A stretch of 64,000 nucleotides of DNA from Xenorhabdus anantnagensis. GTDB lineage: Bacteria > Pseudomonadota > Gammaproteobacteria > Enterobacterales > Enterobacteriaceae. Positions 19,537 through 29,713 of the stretch are shown in pieces. The position numbers and the translations under genes were made by a program. Position 1 is the first letter of the stretch, and each line of letters opens with the position of its first letter. Location: the NCBI RefSeq assembly GCF_028598555.1, contig NZ_JAQRFN010000001.1:345089-409088 (forward strand). The letters are read 5' to 3'. A model generated the notes under the pieces. It was not told the DNA's origin and made no database searches. It saw only the letters and a list, made by a program, of their open reading frames with translations.

Positions 19537-21069
19537 ATGCCGTTAAAACACGACACCCCGATGCCCAAACCCCAAGAAATTGCCACTATTGATTTGGGTT
19601 CCAATAGCTTCCACATGGTAATCGCCCGTATTGTTAACGGCGCACTACAGGTTATTGGACGTTTAAAGAAGCGGGTTTATCTTGCCGATGGTTTAAACAG
19701 TAAAAATGAATTAAGCGAAGAAGCCATAAATCGTGGCCTAAATTGTCTTTCTCTATTTGCAGAACGATTGCAGGGTTTTTCCGCCAATAATGTCTGTTTA
19801 GTGGGAACACATAGCTTACGTGAAGCTGCCAATGTACAAGAATTTTTGAAACGGGCAAAAGAAGTTATCCCCTATCCAATTGAAATCATCTCAGGTCATG
19901 AAGAAGCCCGTCTGATTTTTATGGGCGTTGAGCATACACAACCAGAAAAAGGCCGGAAGCTGGTCATTGATATTGGTGGAGGTTCCACTGAATTGGTTAT
20001 CGGTGAAGACTTCGAACCTCTACTGATTGAAAGCCGCCGTATGGGCTGTGTCAGTTTTGCCCGTCAATTTTTCCCGGATGGTGTGATTAATGAACATAAC
20101 TTTCGCCGGGCGCGGCTTCAGGCGGCACAAAAACTGGAAAATCTCGTCTGGCAATTTCGGACAAAAAGCTGGGATTTTGCCTTGGGCGCATCGGGAACTA
20201 TCAAGTCAGTATACGAACTGTTGATGGAATTGGATGAGAAAGATGGACTGATTACGCCAGAACGCTTAAACATGCTGGTAGAACGAGTCCTGAAATACAG
20301 AGATTTCACTGCATTGGAATTGCCGGGATTATCCGATGACCGCAAACAAACTTTTGTTTCTGGGCTGGCAATATTGTGCGGTATTTTCGATGCTTTAAAT
20401 ATTCAGGAATTACGCCTGTCTCATGGTGCATTGCGGGAAGGTGTACTTTACGAAATGGAGGATCGTTTCCGTCATCAGGATATTCGCCAGCGAACCGCCA
20501 AAAGCCTTGCTGAACACTATAATATCGATCGGGAACAGGCAGACCGAGTTTGGTGTACCGCCAGAAACCTTTATAGCCAATGGGCAACACAAAATTCCAA
20601 ACGAGTACATCCACAACTGGAGTCAATTCTACTTTGGGCAGCCATGCTGCATGAGGTCGGTTTAAGCATCAATCTGAGTGGCTTGCAACGGCATTCTGCT
20701 TATATCCTGCAAAATACCGATCTGCCGGGATTCAACCAAGAACAACAATCGTTGTTGGCAACACTGGTTCGCTATCACCGCAAAGCGGTTAAAGTGCATG
20801 AGCATCCCCGCTTCTATTTGTACAAGAAAAAACAGTACCTTCCCATGCTCAAGATATTGCGATTGGCGACCTTGTTGAACAACCAACGCCAATCTACCAC
20901 AACACCGGATACATTAAGACTAGAAACCGATCATGGTCATTGGATACTCTATCTGCCCAAAAACTATTTAGCACAGAATGCCCTCGTGTTGCTCGATCTG
21001 GAGAAAGAGCAAAGCTACTGGCATGACGTGACTGGCTGGAAATTACACATTGAAGAGGAATCGACTTAA
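19537..21069 (+). CDS. ppx: Exopolyphosphatase
   Basis: A 510-residue enzyme (E. coli 513) of the Ppx/GppA group that removes terminal phosphates from polyphosphate. The ASKHA nucleotide-binding pattern is clear: [12 protein letters not shown] (about 18-29), [12 protein letters not shown] and [13 protein letters not shown] (about 145-157). A C-terminal HD-like domain contains [18 protein letters not shown]. Coupled to ppk, so synthesis and breakdown are co-expressed. Confidence 0.98.
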   Translation: MPLKHDTPMPKPQEIATIDLGSNSFHMVIARIVNGALQVIGRLKKRVYLADGLNSKNELSEEAINRGLNCLSLFAERLQGFSANNVCLVGTHSLREAANVQEFLKRAKEVIPYPIEIISGHEEARLIFMGVEHTQPEKGRKLVIDIGGGSTELVIGEDFEPLLIESRRMGCVSFARQFFPDGVINEHNFRRARLQAAQKLENLVWQFRTKSWDFALGASGTIKSVYELLMELDEKDGLITPERLNMLVERVLKYRDFTALELPGLSDDRKQTFVSGLAILCGIFDALNIQELRLSHGALREGVLYEMEDRFRHQDIRQRTAKSLAEHYNIDREQADRVWCTARNLYSQWATQNSKRVHPQLESILLWAAMLHEVGLSINLSGLQRHSAYILQNTDLPGFNQEQQSLLATLVRYHRKAVKVHEHPRFYLYKKKQYLPMLKILRLATLLNNQRQSTTTPDTLRLETDHGHWILYLPKNYLAQNALVLLDLEKEQSYWHDVTGWKLHIEEEST

Positions 21070-21081
21070 CGATATCGCGTT

Positions 21082-21198
21082 ATGAAAAAGAACAAGAAAA
21101 CGGTTCAAATTATAAAATTAATACTGTTTATCAGCTTCTTAATATTATTTGGGCGCTTTATCTATTCATTTATGGCAGCATTGGAACATTATCTGTAA
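21082..21198 (+). CDS. yfgG: Small membrane protein YfgG-like
   Basis: A 38-codon ORF 12 bp after ppx: a basic start (MKKNKKTVQIIK), one transmembrane helix, and the segment ISFLILFGRFIYS. This matches the core of E. coli YfgG, which also lies directly downstream of ppx and has been linked to nickel and cobalt tolerance. It is shorter than E. coli YfgG (63) at both ends. Position plus the FGRFIYS motif make the call fairly firm. Confidence 0.7.
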   Translation: MKKNKKTVQIIKLILFISFLILFGRFIYSFMAALEHYL

Positions 21199-21329
21199 AC
21201 ACAACAGCAATCGGTGAAATATCTCCATAACCCAAAAACAGAATATAATAACCAATAACGCTCAAATTTATGGCGATATTATCACGATCGCCTGATTTTT
21301 TGCCCTATTTTCTGCCTTAAAGGTGCTCC

Positions 21330-22793
21330 ATGTCACAACCAACCTTTACACCTGATAATGCAACTATTGCCAGCCAATATTCCCAAAAGTTGGCACATGT
21401 TCGTCAACGTCTGCTTTCACTATTTATCCAAGATAAGCTATTTGTCGATACATTATTGGGTCAAACTGATGAATATCCAGCTATCAGTGACGAACAATTA
21501 TTGGAGAAAATAGAGGAAGTCAGTACACTGCTGACCAGCCTGCATGCTGCCGATATTGCCGATATTCTGGAAGCCTTGCCTTATGATGAGCGTCTCGCTT
21601 TATGGCGTTTGATCGACAATAATCATCGCGGTGAGGTTTTGGTGGAAGCCTCTATTCCTGTTTGGGATAACCTGATCAAAGGTATGTCTGACGTTGAGCT
21701 GTTACGCACTATTGGTAAGCTACATGTAGATGAACAGGCCTATATCGTAGAACATCTTCCTCGTGATACTACTCGCCGCCTGCTGACCTATCTGGAACCG
21801 AGCCAACGCAATCGCATCCGGGAAGTATTGCAGTACCATAAAGACAGTATCGGTCAGATGATGGATTTCGAGTTCGTGACAGTGCGAGGCAATGTTACAC
21901 TCAGCACTGTTCAGCGCTTTTTACGCTCCAGAGGCTCAATTCCTGAAACGACAGATAAGATCTTTGTCATTGATCGCAAGAATCGCCTTCAAGGGGAGCT
22001 GCTCCTCACAACCTTACTGCTCAATGCACCGGACAGATTGGTATCCGAAGTCATGAATATGGATACTGTTACTTTCTCACCAGAACAAAAAGGTGAAGAT
22101 GCTGCCAGTGCATTTGAACGTTACGACTTGATTTCCGCCGCCGTAGTGGACAATAACGGGCGCTTAATGGGACGCCTGACTGTTGAAGATATCGTTGATA
22201 CCTTAAGTGAGGAGACTGACACCAATATTCGCCGAATGGGGGGCTTAAGCCGCGAAGAAGATGTTTTCGCTCCGGTTGGTCAGGCAGTAAAAACTCGTTG
22301 GACATGGCTTGCCATAAACTTATGTACCGCTTTCGTTGCTTCACGCGTCATTGGCTTATTTGAACATACCATTTCCCAGCTCGTGGCCCTTGCAACTTTA
22401 ATGCCCATCGTGGCAGGCATCGGCGGCAATACCGGTAACCAGACCATCACCATGATCGTCCGGGCGCTGGCACTCCATCAAATCCAAACCGGCAGCTTTT
22501 CTTACCTGTTATTGAGAGAGCTGGGTGTTGCCGTTATCAATGGCATTATCTGGGGTGGAATCATGGGCGTCATCACTTATCTGCTCTATGGTGACCTCGC
22601 AATGGGAGGTGTCATGACGATGGCAATGGTATTGAACTTATTGATGGCCGCACTGATGGGTGTATTAATACCCTTTATTATGATGAAATTGGGCAGAGAT
22701 CCGGCAATTGGCTCCAGCGTGATGATTACCGCAATTACAGATACAGGTGGATTCTTTATCTTTCTAGGATTGGCGACACTATTTTTGGTTTAG
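21330..22793 (+). CDS. mgtE: Magnesium transporter MgtE
   Basis: A 487-residue MgtE-family Mg2+ channel. It has the N-terminal superhelical domain (about 1-140), two CBS domains (about 145-280, with MNMDTVTFSPEQ and GRLTVEDIVDTL) and a C-terminal membrane domain with five helices. The pore signature is PIVAGIGGNTGNQT, and the end is SVMITAITDTGGFFIFLGLA. The gating Mg2+ sites are carried by the acidic N and CBS domains. It follows ppx-yfgG but has its own 130-bp leader; I see no clear M-box there. Confidence 0.95.
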   Translation: MSQPTFTPDNATIASQYSQKLAHVRQRLLSLFIQDKLFVDTLLGQTDEYPAISDEQLLEKIEEVSTLLTSLHAADIADILEALPYDERLALWRLIDNNHRGEVLVEASIPVWDNLIKGMSDVELLRTIGKLHVDEQAYIVEHLPRDTTRRLLTYLEPSQRNRIREVLQYHKDSIGQMMDFEFVTVRGNVTLSTVQRFLRSRGSIPETTDKIFVIDRKNRLQGELLLTTLLLNAPDRLVSEVMNMDTVTFSPEQKGEDAASAFERYDLISAAVVDNNGRLMGRLTVEDIVDTLSEETDTNIRRMGGLSREEDVFAPVGQAVKTRWTWLAINLCTAFVASRVIGLFEHTISQLVALATLMPIVAGIGGNTGNQTITMIVRALALHQIQTGSFSYLLLRELGVAVINGIIWGGIMGVITYLLYGDLAMGGVMTMAMVLNLLMAALMGVLIPFIMMKLGRDPAIGSSVMITAITDTGGFFIFLGLATLFLV

Positions 22794-22822
22794 TTTTTAT
22801 TGTGTTTTATAAATTTACATAA

Positions 22823-22852
22823 AAAACGCCGATGCCTGAATCGGCGTTTTTT
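22823..22852 (+). terminator. Terminator after mgtE
   Basis: Perfect 11-bp stem AAAACGCCGAT/ATCGGCGTTTT with a 4-nt loop and a T-run. It marks the end of the core block; the accessory island starts after it. Confidence 0.9.
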
Positions 22853-22937
22853 GTAATTAATAGATTCGATCTATTAATACACTCTTTCATCCCAAACACT
22901 ATATCCAGAAGTTCCAGCCATATGGTGATGGCAAATA

Positions 22938-23648
22938 ATGTCTTTATATTTGATAGAGACGATTTCTGCTAAAGCCATAGAAGATATTATGCATAAGGAT
23001 GGTGGCTCCCTTATTAATGAGTACTGTGATATAAAACATATACATAACATGTCTGGTCTGGATTATTATAAAAAGAAGTGGTACTTCAAAAGGCATCCAG
23101 TTGGTCTAGTAATGTCTAAACAGTTATTTCTTCAGTCAGATAGGTCCCATACATTATGGCATACTGAACCGGGGTATAATTACTTTGTTGCGGTTAAAGG
23201 CATGAAAAAATGGAAAGTAACAGCGCCAATTTTTTCACCCTTCCTGTATCCTGTAATAAAAGATAGTCCTACTTATCATGTTTCTAAAGTAGATGGACGT
23301 GAGTCGAATTCTATAATATCCCGGAGAGGATTTGAGCTGTATAAATATATGCCAATTTATAGCTGTACTGTAGAAGAAAGCGATTTTTTTGTTATGCCTC
23401 ATTTTTGGTGGCACACTGTTACAAACTCTCCAGGGAAGCCATCTATATCTCTGTCGTTTAGAACAGTTTCCGAACCGAATTTATACTCACCGGCGTTTAA
23501 TTTCTTACGGATCACTGACCCGAAAGTTAAACATATGCGTGAGAAAGTGATCAAATATAGAAGGCTCTTTGATGAGGATATAGCTGAATTACTTTACGCA
23601 TTCGCAGATCCTAAAAATGATTTGACAAAGTCAAGAGGTAATGACTAG
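22938..23648 (+). CDS. Cupin_8 / JmjC-like protein, putative Fe(II)/2-oxoglutarate oxygenase
   Basis: A 236-residue protein with the core of the JmjC/cupin_8 fold: HTEPGYNYFVAVKGMKKW (His and Glu as a metal-binding HxE pair, about 74-76) and a second histidine in PHFWWHTVTNS (about 159). Family members hydroxylate proteins or small molecules using iron and 2-oxoglutarate. The usual N-terminal part of about 80-100 residues is short here, and an in-frame stop lies just upstream, so the gene may be 5'-truncated. First gene of the AT-rich island. Substrate unknown. Confidence 0.65.
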   Translation: MSLYLIETISAKAIEDIMHKDGGSLINEYCDIKHIHNMSGLDYYKKKWYFKRHPVGLVMSKQLFLQSDRSHTLWHTEPGYNYFVAVKGMKKWKVTAPIFSPFLYPVIKDSPTYHVSKVDGRESNSIISRRGFELYKYMPIYSCTVEESDFFVMPHFWWHTVTNSPGKPSISLSFRTVSEPNLYSPAFNFLRITDPKVKHMREKVIKYRRLFDEDIAELLYAFADPKNDLTKSRGND

Positions 23649-23746
23649 AGATTCTTTAATCTAATACCTAGCTGAAATTTAGATACTAATAGAGCTAAAC
23701 TAATTCTGTCACATTACTAATAAAAATCATGGTAATGATGCTCTAA

Positions 23747-24733
23747 TTAAAGTGTAAAGAGCTTCTTTCGGACCATTTGTCGATATTCTGTCGGGCTTAA
23801 ATCAAAATGTTGCTTGAACACTTTACTAAGGTAAGCCTGGCTCTCATATCCGGCTGCTACAGATATTTCATGTACAGTTAAATTAGTCTTGGCAAGAAGA
23901 TCTTTTGCCATATTTAAGCGTATCTCTTGTATATATTTTTTAGTAGATAATCCTGTAGAGCTTTTGAATCGTCGGGTCAATGTCCGTGGTGAAATAGAAA
24001 AGTAAGCGGCTAATCTATTAAGATTCATGTTTTCATTAATGTTATCTTTTAACCAAGATTGAATATCGCTTATTAACTCATCTGGGTGTCGATCTACTGC
24101 ACCGTCGAGGTACCGTTGTTCTTCGTATGGCCGTCGTATTTCATGATAAAAATTGCGTTGTACATTTTTAGCCGCTTTCCTGCCATAAAGGAGGGAAACT
24201 AAATGAACCATAATATCTGCTAGTGCATTGAGGCTAGCTGCACAGTAGATTCTATTTGATTGAGTAATAAAAAATTCTGACTTTAAGTTTACCTTGGGAT
24301 AGTCTTTTTTAAATTGTTTGGAGTAATGCCAATGAGTCGTTGCAGCAAGGCCATCTAATAGACCTGACTCCGCTAACAAGCATACTCCAGTACCAACAGC
24401 AACTATTGTTGCTCCATTTTTCCACTGATTTAATAAATAGCTCAAGATATCCCTACTTTTTTTTATAATAGGCCTTGGGTTTCGCCAAATACTAGGAACA
24501 ATTATTAAATCTGCGTAGGGGGCAGAATTAGCAGATGAATCTGACTTAATCTTAAAATTTTCATGCAACGAAATATCATAACCCTTGTCTGAGATATAAT
24601 TGATACTGATGTTACTGCTTTTATTTTCTATCTGTGATGAGGCTAAACCAGCATGAAGCATTTCAATAGGTAAGGTAATGCTGCTAGTCAGGAGATTAGG
24701 AAAAATAACAATGTGTACATTTTTTATCTTCAT
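23747..24733 (-). CDS. GlxA-family transcriptional regulator (DJ-1/PfpI domain plus AraC HTH)
   Basis: A 328-residue regulator. The N-terminal DJ-1/PfpI-like domain (about 1-190) has the typical segment VAVGTGVCLLAESGLLDGLAATTHW, here with Gly-Thr-Gly-Val-Cys at the nucleophile elbow. The C-terminal AraC domain (about 220-325) has two helix-turn-helix units (LNRLAAYFSISPRTLTRRF and VHEISVAAGYESQAYLSKVF). It is divergent from the FabY-like gene across 121 bp, so it probably controls that gene. The ligand is unknown. Confidence 0.85.
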   Translation of the reverse strand: MKIKNVHIVIFPNLLTSSITLPIEMLHAGLASSQIENKSSNISINYISDKGYDISLHENFKIKSDSSANSAPYADLIIVPSIWRNPRPIIKKSRDILSYLLNQWKNGATIVAVGTGVCLLAESGLLDGLAATTHWHYSKQFKKDYPKVNLKSEFFITQSNRIYCAASLNALADIMVHLVSLLYGRKAAKNVQRNFYHEIRRPYEEQRYLDGAVDRHPDELISDIQSWLKDNINENMNLNRLAAYFSISPRTLTRRFKSSTGLSTKKYIQEIRLNMAKDLLAKTNLTVHEISVAAGYESQAYLSKVFKQHFDLSPTEYRQMVRKKLFTL

Positions 24734-24854
24734 ATATTATCAGTTATTGATTGGCCGAAAAATATAAAATATTGGCTTTTTTTTCATAATGAAAAATTTT
24801 AAATTGAATTAGAATCTTCATCAACTAATTATTTTTCATAGGAATTAAAATCAT

Positions 24855-26759
24855 ATGCTTGCTTTGCCCGTTATCGTTGGCTCTGGTGGTATAAACGCTG
24901 CAGGGAGAACGTCATTTCATCAAGGATTTCGTCGTATTGTTATTGATAAATTAAGCCAAGAAGCGCGCCAAGAGACTTTTTGGGGTCTCGCGACGTTAAT
25001 GAACTTAGTTTCAATTGGTAAAAATGGCTTTATCGATCACGAAGGTCAACCAATCATGTTGCATGAGATTGAATCCAAGTATGGTGAAGAAATATTGCAA
25101 GGGACGTTGATTCGTAAAATAGATAAGTCTCATTTTGATGTAGATGCCACACACTGGCAGAAGAAGATGACACTAAGTGCGAAAAAAGGGGATAGATTGG
25201 TTTTTGAAACTGAAAAATCTTCTTTGCCTACTCCAGTACCTCGAAATTGGGAAGTTACCTCGCTCGAAAATAATCGAGTGGAAGTTACAGTACGTGGCGA
25301 TCTTTGTGTCAAGCATGATGCCTATTTTGACAATAGAATTAAAGCTGCTGGTCAATTACCTAAGGGGTTTGAACTCGAAAAATTATATAAAAGTCGTAAC
25401 CACCCTCGAGGATTACAAGCGACTATTTTTGCAGCTACCGATGCTATAAAATCATGTGGGTTGGATTGGGACGAAGTTCTATCTTTGGTAGAGCCAGACA
25501 AAATTGGTACTTACTCAGCTTCTTTAACGGGTCAAATGCAAAAGGAAGGGTTTGGCGGGATGATGGGAAATCGTCTCAGAGGTGAGAGAAGTAATAGTAA
25601 GAATTTGGCATTAGGGCTAAATTCTATGTCTACAGACTTTATAAATGCTTACGTTATTGGAAGTGTAGGCACAACTTTTTCAACGACTGGTGCATGTGCA
25701 ACATTTCTTTATAATTTGAAATCTGCAGTAAACGATATACAAGGAGGGCGTACTCGCATCGCTATTGTGGGAAGTGCAGACTGTGCAATTACGCCAGAAA
25801 TTGTCGAGGGCTTTGCGAATATGGGTGCTTTGGCTGACCTTGATAGTCTTAAAAAGTTAGACGGTGTGGATGAAGCAAATATAGATTTAAGTCGAGTGAG
25901 CCGGCCATTTGGAAATAATTGCGGCTTTACAATAGGTGAAAGTGCTCAATTTATTGTGCTAATGGACGATGCTTTAGCTATTTCTTTGGGAGCACATATC
26001 ATGGCTGCTGTCCCTGACGTTTTTGTAAATGCGGACGGGATTAAAAAGTCCATTACTGCCCCAGGTGCGGGTAATTATATTACCATGACTAAGGCTGTAT
26101 CATTGGCAGCCAACATCACCAGCAAAGATTCTGTTCGAAATCGGAGCTGTATTATTGCACACGGTTCAAGTACACCGCAAAATCGAGTGACTGAATCGCA
26201 AGTATTTGACTATGTAGCAAAAGCGTTTCGTATTTCAAATTGGAAAGTAACTGCTCCAAAAGCTTATCTTGGTCATACTTTAGCAGCGTCAAGCGGTGAT
26301 CAGCTAGCAGTCGCGCTTGGTATATTTAGCCACAATATAGTTCCTGGTATCTCTACTATAGAAAAAGTCGCCGATGACGTTTATGCAGAGCACCTTGACA
26401 TTAGAACATCGAACTATCATACCGAGGCAATTGACATAGCATTTGTCAACTCGAAAGGGTTTGGTGGCAATAATGCAACTGCTCCACTTTTGTCTCCAAG
26501 CGTGGTACTTAGCATGATTGCTAAACGTCATGGTATCGAAGCTGTTGAATCTTATTATGATAAAAATCTTAAGATTAAAGCTAACCAAGCTAACTATAGT
26601 AAAAAAGTTAACTCGGGTGAGTTTGATTTAATATATAGATTTGGCGAGGATGTGATAAATGAAGAAAATATTAATATAAATGAAGAGGAAATTTATTTGC
26701 CAGGCTACGAATTACCTATTGTTTTGTCAAATAATAACCCTTTTAAAGATATGTGTTAA
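24855..26759 (+). CDS. FabY-like beta-ketoacyl-ACP synthase
   Basis: A 634-residue ketoacyl synthase that resembles Pseudomonas FabY, which starts fatty-acid synthesis by condensing acetyl-CoA with malonyl-ACP. Shared features are the start (LPVIVGSGGINAAGRTSFHQG), the catalytic Cys281 in TGACATFLYN, His436 in HGSSTPQNRVTES (HGTGTP in FabB/F), and His474 in KAYLGHTLAASSGDQ. All three catalytic residues are present. Enterobacteria normally use FabH, so this is an extra enzyme. It could supply an acyl chain for a product or be a resistant copy of a target. More AT-rich than core genes. Confidence 0.85.
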   Translation: MLALPVIVGSGGINAAGRTSFHQGFRRIVIDKLSQEARQETFWGLATLMNLVSIGKNGFIDHEGQPIMLHEIESKYGEEILQGTLIRKIDKSHFDVDATHWQKKMTLSAKKGDRLVFETEKSSLPTPVPRNWEVTSLENNRVEVTVRGDLCVKHDAYFDNRIKAAGQLPKGFELEKLYKSRNHPRGLQATIFAATDAIKSCGLDWDEVLSLVEPDKIGTYSASLTGQMQKEGFGGMMGNRLRGERSNSKNLALGLNSMSTDFINAYVIGSVGTTFSTTGACATFLYNLKSAVNDIQGGRTRIAIVGSADCAITPEIVEGFANMGALADLDSLKKLDGVDEANIDLSRVSRPFGNNCGFTIGESAQFIVLMDDALAISLGAHIMAAVPDVFVNADGIKKSITAPGAGNYITMTKAVSLAANITSKDSVRNRSCIIAHGSSTPQNRVTESQVFDYVAKAFRISNWKVTAPKAYLGHTLAASSGDQLAVALGIFSHNIVPGISTIEKVADDVYAEHLDIRTSNYHTEAIDIAFVNSKGFGGNNATAPLLSPSVVLSMIAKRHGIEAVESYYDKNLKIKANQANYSKKVNSGEFDLIYRFGEDVINEENININEEEIYLPGYELPIVLSNNNPFKDMC

Positions 26760-26994
26760 TAAATGATATTTTAACTATGTTTTGTTTTTATAATGTTATT
26801 TTATTTGAATTATATTAGGTAAATTTACTGCTTGATATATCTAGGTATCTTTTAACAAAATTATTAGGCCAATAATGTTTCAGATTTTGATTAGTTTTAT
26901 AGAATTTTTTTCCAAATCACTGACTGCAAGTATTGTACTTTCTTTGATTCATAGGCCAAAAGAGGCCAAACTATACCGTAATGAAGAGAGTATA

Positions 26995-27070
26995 ATGTCA
27001 AAGTCAAAACGAAGTTCGCTACAGAATAAGTTTGGTCCATTTGAAGCAATTGTTTGCCATTCATTGGGGG
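26995..27070 (+). pseudogene. N-terminal stub of a gene interrupted by the IS701 remnant
   Basis: An ATG at 26995 opens a short reading frame (MSKSKRSSLQNKFGPFEAIV...) with GAAGAGA upstream. Its sense disappears where transposase sequence begins in another frame at about 27075. It may be the start of a lost pathway gene between the FabY-like gene and the downstream operon. Too short to assign. Confidence 0.35.
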
Positions 27071-27712
27071 TTCTTTTCAGTTTCGGAACAGGAACTGCGC
27101 TCACTGTATACCCGATTAGCTCCCTTGTTTCACCCCCCCGGCCCACAACAACGCAGCCTTGCCTATCTCCGGGGACTGCTCAGTGACGTTGAGCGTAAAA
27201 ATGGCTGGCAACTGGCGGAATGGATAGGCGAACGCACGCCTGATGGGATTCAACATCTGCTGGTTCGGCGCAGCCGGGATGAAAAACAGGAACGGGCCTA
27301 CTATGTGGTGTATGCGCGCAGAGAACAGGCTGATCTGAAAATCCTGGCTCAGGTGGCAGGCCGTCGCTGGGAAATTGAATGTGGTTTTGAGGAAACGAAG
27401 GGAGAATGCGGGCTGGATCATGACGAAGTGCGGCAATGGCATAGTTGGTATCGGCACATTACCTTATCGCTACTGGCCCATGCGGTTCTGGCCGTTTTAC
27501 GGATACGGGAGAAAAAAACGCCGGTGGGATTGATCGCCCTTAGTGTGGCGGAACTGCGTAAGCTGCTGTCAAAATTGATGGAAAAGACCGGAGAGAGCGT
27601 CGAGCAGGTTTTACATTGGTCATCCTGGCGACGACGACATCAATACCATGCACAACAATGCCTTTATCGTCGCCGGGATAACCTTATGATTACAGAGCGA
27701 TTACGGCTGTAG
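27070..27712 (+). mobile_element. IS701-family transposase, internally deleted
   Basis: The reading frame carries the transposase N-terminus (FSVSEQELRSLYTRLAPLF, AYLRGLLSDVERKNGWQLAEW) and then jumps, in frame, from PDGIQHLL directly to the C-terminal DDE region (YYVVYARREQ, GRRWEIECGFEETKGECGLD, SWYRHITLSLLAHAVLAV). Roughly 190 middle residues are missing, including catalytic acidic residues, so it is dead unless helped in trans. GC is higher than in the surrounding island. Terminal inverted repeats were not resolved. Confidence 0.85.
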
Positions 27713-27902
27713 TATTAACTGCATAACAAGAGGGGCAGATTACATCAATCTTTGCCATTTGAACGTTCTCCAAACAGGTATCCTTATACATGATTCAATA
27801 AATTGATGTCACAACCCAATTCTATAAACAACAATTTTGTACAATATTTAACATTTAGGCAGGAATATCGTTAATGTAAATTTAATTTAAGCGAATTATA
27901 AG

Positions 27903-28538
27903 ATGATATTTAACACTGATAACTTTTGGATTAGGAATCCCCCAGAAATTGCTTCAATTGCGACTCTTGGACCTGAAGGAACAAGCAGTCAATCAGCAGC
28001 GAAATATCTGACCAATTTAATTGGAAAACCCTCAGACATACTTCTTTTTGATACTTTTGAACTCGCCTCTGAGTATGTGGAAAAGAATGAGTCATGCATT
28101 TTTCTAGTCGCCAATGCATATCAACGAGTAGATAACTTTTACATGAACAAAAATACCCTTCTACTTGGGTCGTTTTTCTATTCACCTCCCGCTTATTATC
28201 TTGGTTGTAAAACTTCCCTCGCTTTAGAGAAAAAGATAGCTGAGCAACAAACCATAAAAATAGCTACGCATCATGCGCCTCTATCTCGTTTAGAGAGCCT
28301 AATTGAATCGGCTGAAGACAAGATTTTGGGAATATCTGATGCTCATTTAGAAATAGAGATTACGAACTCTACAAGCAATGGAGCGAGACTAGTTGTAAAC
28401 GGCGACGTTGATTGTTGCTTAGCAAATGCGGATGCAATTAAACATTATGGGCTTACAGCAATATCTCACCCTCTACACATTGAAATGACATGGGGGGTAT
28501 TTTCTAACAGCCAAATTCATAAAAGGAAAGTTGCATAA
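27903..28538 (+). CDS. BacA-like prephenate decarboxylase / PheA-fold enzyme
   Basis: A 211-residue protein with the prephenate dehydratase-type fold: TLGPEGTSSQSAAKYL (about 21-36) and ITNSTSNGARLVVNGDVDCCLANADAIKHYGL (about 157-188). No ACT domain follows. The closest match I recall is bacilysin BacA (and AerD), which decarboxylates prephenate without aromatisation to a dihydro-hydroxyphenylpyruvate. The end (IEMTWGVFS) also fits BacA. It heads a tight operon; its TAA overlaps the next ATG. A plain prephenate dehydratase activity is the main alternative. Confidence 0.7.
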   Translation: MIFNTDNFWIRNPPEIASIATLGPEGTSSQSAAKYLTNLIGKPSDILLFDTFELASEYVEKNESCIFLVANAYQRVDNFYMNKNTLLLGSFFYSPPAYYLGCKTSLALEKKIAEQQTIKIATHHAPLSRLESLIESAEDKILGISDAHLEIEITNSTSNGARLVVNGDVDCCLANADAIKHYGLTAISHPLHIEMTWGVFSNSQIHKRKVA

Positions 28539-28942
28539 TGAATGACAAAAAGTGTGTATTGGTAATCGATAAAGATCTTCCTCTTGGAGTCATTGCAAAT
28601 ACAGCAGCAGTGCTAGCTCTTAGCCTTGGCAAGGCTCATCCTGAGCTCGTAGGTGACAATATCAAGAACCGTGATGGAGGGGAACATTTAGGGATCACTC
28701 GTATCCCAATTCCAATTCTTGCGGCAACTGCAAGCGAGATAAAGGAAATTCGTTCTCAATTACAATCACACGCTACGATAGTTGACTTCTCGAACGTGGC
28801 AAAAAGCACTAAGAGTTATGAGGATTACTCAAGTAGGTTAGAGGCTGTCAGTGAGGACAGCATCGAATATTTAGGCATAGCTGTGTACGGCGACAAAAAA
28901 GTCATCATTAAGCAAACTGGAAATATGAAGTTAATACGATGA
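28538..28942 (+). CDS. DUF2000 family protein
   Basis: A 134-residue protein with the DUF2000 signature: KCVLVIDKDLPLGVIANTAAVLALSLGK at the start and GITRIPIPILAAT in the middle. The fold is related to peptidyl-tRNA hydrolase 2. No biochemical role is established. It overlaps the BacA-like gene by one base and the next gene by four (ATGA), so expression is coupled and it probably acts in the same pathway. Confidence 0.8.
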   Translation: MNDKKCVLVIDKDLPLGVIANTAAVLALSLGKAHPELVGDNIKNRDGGEHLGITRIPIPILAATASEIKEIRSQLQSHATIVDFSNVAKSTKSYEDYSSRLEAVSEDSIEYLGIAVYGDKKVIIKQTGNMKLIR

Positions 28943-29691
28943 ACAATTTAATTGATATGGTTTTAGTGACAGGATCTCCTTATCTACGCGGTTCAGAATT
29001 GAGCCCTGATGAGCAGCCTGTGCGCGTAGTTACTCTTAGTGATTTTTTCATTGATGTTCACCCTGTGACTAACGCTGAGTTTGCAGTGTTCATTGAGCAA
29101 GGGGGCTATAGAAGTAAGAAATATTGGTCAGAAGAAGGTTTTCAGTTTATCCAAGATAATGGCATTTCAGAACCTTTATATTGGCATGATTCTAATTGGA
29201 ACCAACCAAAGCAGCCAGTAACCGGCATTAGTTGGTATGAAGCTGTCGCATACGCAACATTTGTAGGTAAGGAATTACCAACTGAAGCGCAGTGGGAGTT
29301 TGCTGCGAAAGGGAACGATAATCGACTCTATCCATGGGGAAATAGCGAGCCATCTATTACAATTGCAAACTATGCCCCAGACTGTGAGCCAGCTGAGCTC
29401 AACCGAAAATCCACGGATTGGGATGCACATCCACAGAATCGCTCCCCATTTGGTTGTATTGATATGGCAGGTAATCTGGCTGAGTGGTGTCTAGATAATT
29501 ACTACCAAAATTACAGTTGGGACAAAACTCATATTGATCCCGTTTATCTTAGTATCCCTACTGACGATCATATAGTTCGAGGTGGTTCAGGGCTGCATGA
29601 TGAAGATTATATGCGCTGTACATGCAGAGATAACTACCCTCCAACAGTACGGGACAACATCGTAGGTTTACGCTGTGTCAAATCTCTATAA
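28939..29691 (+). CDS. SUMF1-fold (formylglycine-generating enzyme-like) protein
   Basis: A 250-residue protein covering a complete FGE-sulfatase (SUMF1) domain: VHPVTNAEFAVFIEQGGY, GISWYEAVAYATFVGKELPTEAQWEFAAKG (about 96-125), GNLAEWCLDNYY and the end RGGS...VGLRCVKS. Family members include FGE, EgtB/OvoA sulfoxide synthases and PvdO. The DinB domain of EgtB is absent. The copper-binding cysteine pair of true FGE is not aligned; instead Cys227 and Cys229 sit in RCTCRDN. There is no signal peptide and no sulfatase nearby, so a small-molecule tailoring role (as for PvdO) is more likely than sulfatase maturation. Confidence 0.75.
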   Translation: MNNLIDMVLVTGSPYLRGSELSPDEQPVRVVTLSDFFIDVHPVTNAEFAVFIEQGGYRSKKYWSEEGFQFIQDNGISEPLYWHDSNWNQPKQPVTGISWYEAVAYATFVGKELPTEAQWEFAAKGNDNRLYPWGNSEPSITIANYAPDCEPAELNRKSTDWDAHPQNRSPFGCIDMAGNLAEWCLDNYYQNYSWDKTHIDPVYLSIPTDDHIVRGGSGLHDEDYMRCTCRDNYPPTVRDNIVGLRCVKSL

Positions 29692-29713
29692 TAAATACAT
29701 AAAAAAGGAAAAT

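Noticed and set aside
21199..21329. Mg2+ riboswitch (M-box) before mgtE
   Set aside because: The 131-bp leader does not show the conserved M-box blocks and has no clear terminator.
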